This document shows positions 61,497 to 64,000 of a stretch of 64,000 bases of DNA, piece by piece. Every line of letters starts with the position of its first letter. Positions within the stretch are counted from its first letter, which is position 1. The position numbers and the translations under genes are program-made. Under the pieces are notes generated by a model. It saw nothing but the letters and a program-made list of their open reading frames with translations, did no database searches and was not told the origin of the DNA. The stretch comes from Novosphingobium sp. (GTDB taxonomy: Bacteria > Pseudomonadota > Alphaproteobacteria > Sphingomonadales > Sphingomonadaceae): NCBI GenBank assembly GCA_024236175.1, contig JACKKY010000001.1:1488001-1552000 (forward strand), written 5' to 3'.

Positions 61497-62678
61497 GTGG
61501 CGACGATCATCGACGGAACGCTCGACGCCGCAGCGCTTCTGGAAAGGGCGAAATCCGAAACCGGCCTGTCGGACTGGGGCGATCCGACATTCGAGGAACG
61601 CTTCGGCCTCGCGGTCCAGCACATCAATTCTATCCCGATGGACGCGGCAGGCCGCCAGGCCGCTGCCGACAACATCAACTGGCTGCTGACCGACCGGCTC
61701 AATTTCTTCAACGACCGCAAGATCTATCCGCTCGACGAGGAAGTCATCGACCACCCGATGTTCGCCACCGGCGAACCGCGCTCGGGTACGACGCTGATGC
61801 ATGCGCTGATGTCGGTGGACCCCGACGCGCGCGCGCTGCGCTTCTGGGAAGTGATGCATCCCTCTCCGCCTCCGGGCGTCGTCGAAGGGGAGGACCCACG
61901 CCTCGCGCTTGCAGACGAGGAATGGCGCGAGATCAACACCAAGATGTGGAAATGGCTCCACTGCCACCCCTATAACGACATGCTGGGTGATGGCCTGCCG
62001 GAGGATGAGCGGACCTGGGCCTTCGATTTCCGGGTGATGACGCCGACCGCCTGGTGGCGCGTGCCGATGCAGAACCTGTCGATGGGACTGCCTACAGATT
62101 CAGCCGCGCAGAATCGGATCCACAAGATGATGCTGCAGGCGCTGCAGTACAAGCGTCCCAGGAAGTACTGGGTGCTCAAGGGCTTCCACAACTTCCGGCT
62201 CAAGGAATTCTTCGAGACCTATCCGGATGCGACGCTGGTCTACCTGCATCGCGATCCCGTTCAGGTGGCGGCTTCGAGCACCGCGATGATGCGCGACATC
62301 ATGGAAGGTATCGTCGGCAAGATCGATCTCGTCGCCGAGGCCAAGATGCATCTCGAGCGCGTCCGCATGAGCATCGCCAACACCATGTCGAACCCGCTGA
62401 TCAACGACCCGCGCATCCTCCATGTCCGCTACAAGGATTTCGTCGGCGACCCGATCGCCACCATCCGGGGCTACTACGAGTTCACCGGCAGGGAGCTGAC
62501 GCCGCAGGCGGAGGCGGCGATGCGCGACTACCTCGCCAACAACAAGGGCGACCGCCACGGCAAGTTCGAATATTCGACAAAGCTGCTGACCGATGCCGGC
62601 TACGATATCGACGAACTCAACGAGGAGTTCCGTTCCTTCCGCGAGCGCTTCGACGTGCCCATCGAGAAGCGGGACTGA
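61497..62678 (+). CDS. PAPS-dependent sulfotransferase, copy 2
   Basis: This 393-residue protein has the 5'-phosphosulfate loop FATGEPRSGTTLMHALMSVD at about 85-104 and the 3'-phosphate motif TLVYLHRDPVQVAASSTAMMR. It ends with HGKFEYSTKLL and an acidic region, as in copy 1. It starts at a GTG two bases after the LLM stop. The acceptor is unknown. Together with copy 1 it gives two sulfation activities within 15 kb of a sulfatase. Confidence 0.88.
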   Translation: MATIIDGTLDAAALLERAKSETGLSDWGDPTFEERFGLAVQHINSIPMDAAGRQAAADNINWLLTDRLNFFNDRKIYPLDEEVIDHPMFATGEPRSGTTLMHALMSVDPDARALRFWEVMHPSPPPGVVEGEDPRLALADEEWREINTKMWKWLHCHPYNDMLGDGLPEDERTWAFDFRVMTPTAWWRVPMQNLSMGLPTDSAAQNRIHKMMLQALQYKRPRKYWVLKGFHNFRLKEFFETYPDATLVYLHRDPVQVAASSTAMMRDIMEGIVGKIDLVAEAKMHLERVRMSIANTMSNPLINDPRILHVRYKDFVGDPIATIRGYYEFTGRELTPQAEAAMRDYLANNKGDRHGKFEYSTKLLTDAGYDIDELNEEFRSFRERFDVPIEKRD

Positions 62679-62680
62679 TC

Positions 62681-63490
62681 ATGCACAAGCGCGTTTGCCT
62701 TCATCAGATCGCCTTCATCGACCAGAGCACCACGGCATTCGTGGAACACTGTCGCGAGATCGGCGTCCGGCACATGACCCTGGTGACGCCGCTGCTGATG
62801 CAGGACGGGGCGCTGGAGGAAGCGCGTGCGGCGCTGACCACGCCCGACCCGCATGTCGCGGTCGTCAACCATCCTATCGGCATGGGCACCGACCTCGAAC
62901 GGGCCGGTAGAGAGGAAACCGAAAAACTCCTGCAGGCGATCGATATTGCTGCGACCTTGGGAGCACGCGCGATCTACCTGGTCAGCGGCGGGCGCGGTTC
63001 GCTGCTCTGGGAGCAGGCGGCCGAGCGTTTTGCGGAACTGGTCGCGCCGTGCCTTCCCGTGGCGAAAGAGAAGGGCGTCCAGCTGCTGGTCGAGACGGCG
63101 TCCGATTTCAATGTCGACATCCATATCGCGCATACGCTGGACGATACGATCCGTCTGGCGGAGATTGCGGGGATCGGCGTTTGCCTGGAACTGCATGCCT
63201 GCTGGTTCGAAAGCGGGCTCAAGGAGAAGTTCGCCCGCGCCATGCCGAACACCGGCCTCGTGCAGGTGAGCGACTATGTGCTCGGGGACCGGACCGCGCC
63301 GTGCCGCGCCGTGCCGGGCGACGGCGTGATTCCGCTGCAGTACCTGCTGGGCGATATCCTGGAAGCCGGCTATCGCGGCGTGTTCGATCTGGAACTGGTG
63401 GGGCCTCGCATCGTCGAGGAAGGTGCCGGCGCAGCATCGAAGCGTGCGGCGGAGAATCTTTCGGAACTGCTTGAGAAACTGGGAGCCTGA
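62681..63490 (+). CDS. Sugar-phosphate-isomerase-like TIM-barrel protein, copy 2
   Basis: This 269-residue barrel protein has VQLLVETASDFNVDIHIAHTLDDTIRLAEIAGIGVCLELHACWFESG and GLVQVSDYVLGDRTAPCRAVPGDGVIP, which carry the metal ligands of the xylose-isomerase-like/AP-endonuclease-2 fold. It is of the same family and length as the product of 50366-51175. It starts at an ATG two bases after the sulfotransferase stop, so it is probably in the same pathway. Confidence 0.78.
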   Translation: MHKRVCLHQIAFIDQSTTAFVEHCREIGVRHMTLVTPLLMQDGALEEARAALTTPDPHVAVVNHPIGMGTDLERAGREETEKLLQAIDIAATLGARAIYLVSGGRGSLLWEQAAERFAELVAPCLPVAKEKGVQLLVETASDFNVDIHIAHTLDDTIRLAEIAGIGVCLELHACWFESGLKEKFARAMPNTGLVQVSDYVLGDRTAPCRAVPGDGVIPLQYLLGDILEAGYRGVFDLELVGPRIVEEGAGAASKRAAENLSELLEKLGA

Positions 63491-63492
63491 GT

Positions 63493-64000
63493 ATGGCGTA
63501 TGGCGACGGACCTGCTGACGAGAAACTCAAGGCGGCATGGGACAGCTTCTGCGATCGCCTGAAGGCAGCGGGCGAAAAGGCGTTCAAGGACGCCAATCCG
63601 CCGGCTCCGATCATGCGCGCCGATGCCTTTCATTTCCTCACGCAGAATCTCGGGCAGACATTCGATCTTGCGCTGGAAACCAAGGATCCGGCCTATCCGA
63701 TGATCCATTACTTCACCCATCCCTACATGAAGCTTGGCGGCGACGTTTGCGATTTCACCTATCGCCAGGCCTGGATCTCGGGCGATTACACCTACAAGAT
63801 CACGGGCCGAAGAGGGACGGCGCGCTGGTTCAACCTCACCGTTCAGGGCCCGAAGCCGGACAAGATCCCCGGCACCGACTGGCCGCCGCTGCACGAGCCT
63901 TTCGGCGACATTCCCGAGTGCAATATCCTCGGCTCGCAGATCGAGACCGACGCCGAAGGCTGTTTCGAACTTTTCATCGGTGGCGAGAAGCGGCCGCAGA
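63493..64000 (+). CDS. Unknown protein (partial, runs past window end)
   Basis: The first 169 codons of an open frame start at an ATG at 63493, two bases after the previous stop. The start is a helical, charged segment (DEKLKAAWDSFCDRLKAAGEKAF), then a beta-rich aromatic region: DAFHFLTQNLGQTF, and YFTHPYMKLGGDVCDFTYRQAWISGDYTYKITGRRGTARWFNLTVQG. I see no motif that names it; the closest impression is the DUF1214-like group of bacterial proteins. It belongs to the LLM / sulfotransferase operon and may be needed for the same substrate. Confidence 0.7.
   Translation, partial: MAYGDGPADEKLKAAWDSFCDRLKAAGEKAFKDANPPAPIMRADAFHFLTQNLGQTFDLALETKDPAYPMIHYFTHPYMKLGGDVCDFTYRQAWISGDYTYKITGRRGTARWFNLTVQGPKPDKIPGTDWPPLHEPFGDIPECNILGSQIETDAEGCFELFIGGEKRPQ

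Overview
The window is 64 kb of GC-rich alphaproteobacterial chromosome. It most resembles a sphingomonad (Novosphingobium/Sphingobium-like). Pointers are a TonB-dependent receptor of the type expanded in that group, the purH / heparinase-like / rpe run, a three-gene petABC cytochrome bc1 operon, a POT peptide transporter, and a large accessory block of SDRs, SnoaL-like proteins, a Rieske oxygenase, sulfotransferases and an LLM-class oxidoreductase. This taxonomic call is inference from gene content; no rRNA is present.

Layout. 1-7.1 kb: 5' part of a TonB receptor gene, tRNA-Leu(UAA), ihfB, a POT transporter, dxs, a small VOC protein, a Zur-like Fur regulator, and a small membrane protein overlapping an exported MsrA. 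7.2-14.2 kb: purH, heparinase II/III-like protein, rpe, an exported DUF2141 protein, and a GTGA-overlapping pair of lipid kinase plus Tam41-like protein. 14.3-19.2 kb: a flippase, an unusual PLP enzyme, and a divergent ATP-grasp ligase / nucleotidyltransferase pair. This looks like an unassigned biosynthetic locus. 19.3-26.3 kb: a probable catabolic operon (M20 amidohydrolase, SnoaL-like, CrtC/AttH-like, CPT-like kinase, fused hydantoinase A/B). 26.3-29.2 kb: GNAT, NAD(P)-binding epimerase-like protein, a 60-residue protein and a dicarboxylate symporter. 29.26-30.79 kb: an intact insertion sequence with 15-bp terminal repeats and a 5-bp target duplication, lying between the symporter gene and pepN. 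30.9-37.9 kb: pepN-pgeF, petABC and apt (housekeeping).

38-64 kb is accessory and catabolic in character. A LuxC/LuxE-type acyl activation and reduction pair is divergent from a TetR / aldo-keto reductase pair, with a palindrome between them. A six-gene minus-strand operon (three tandem SDR paralogues, TetR, a small protein, a SnoaL-like protein) is divergent from a six-gene plus-strand operon (sulfotransferase, VOC, amidohydrolase, SnoaL-like, TIM-barrel, Rieske oxygenase), again with a perfect palindrome between them. Then come three more SDRs, a formylglycine-generating enzyme with its exported arylsulfatase and a TetR regulator under a long AT-rich palindrome, a LuxR regulator, and a tightly packed operon (LLM oxidoreductase, second sulfotransferase, second TIM-barrel, unknown) running off the window end.

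The gene mix suggests degradation or modification of an alicyclic, steroid- or terpenoid-like substrate, with sulfation and desulfation steps. The substrate cannot be read from sequence. All calls come from reading the sequence; no database search was run.
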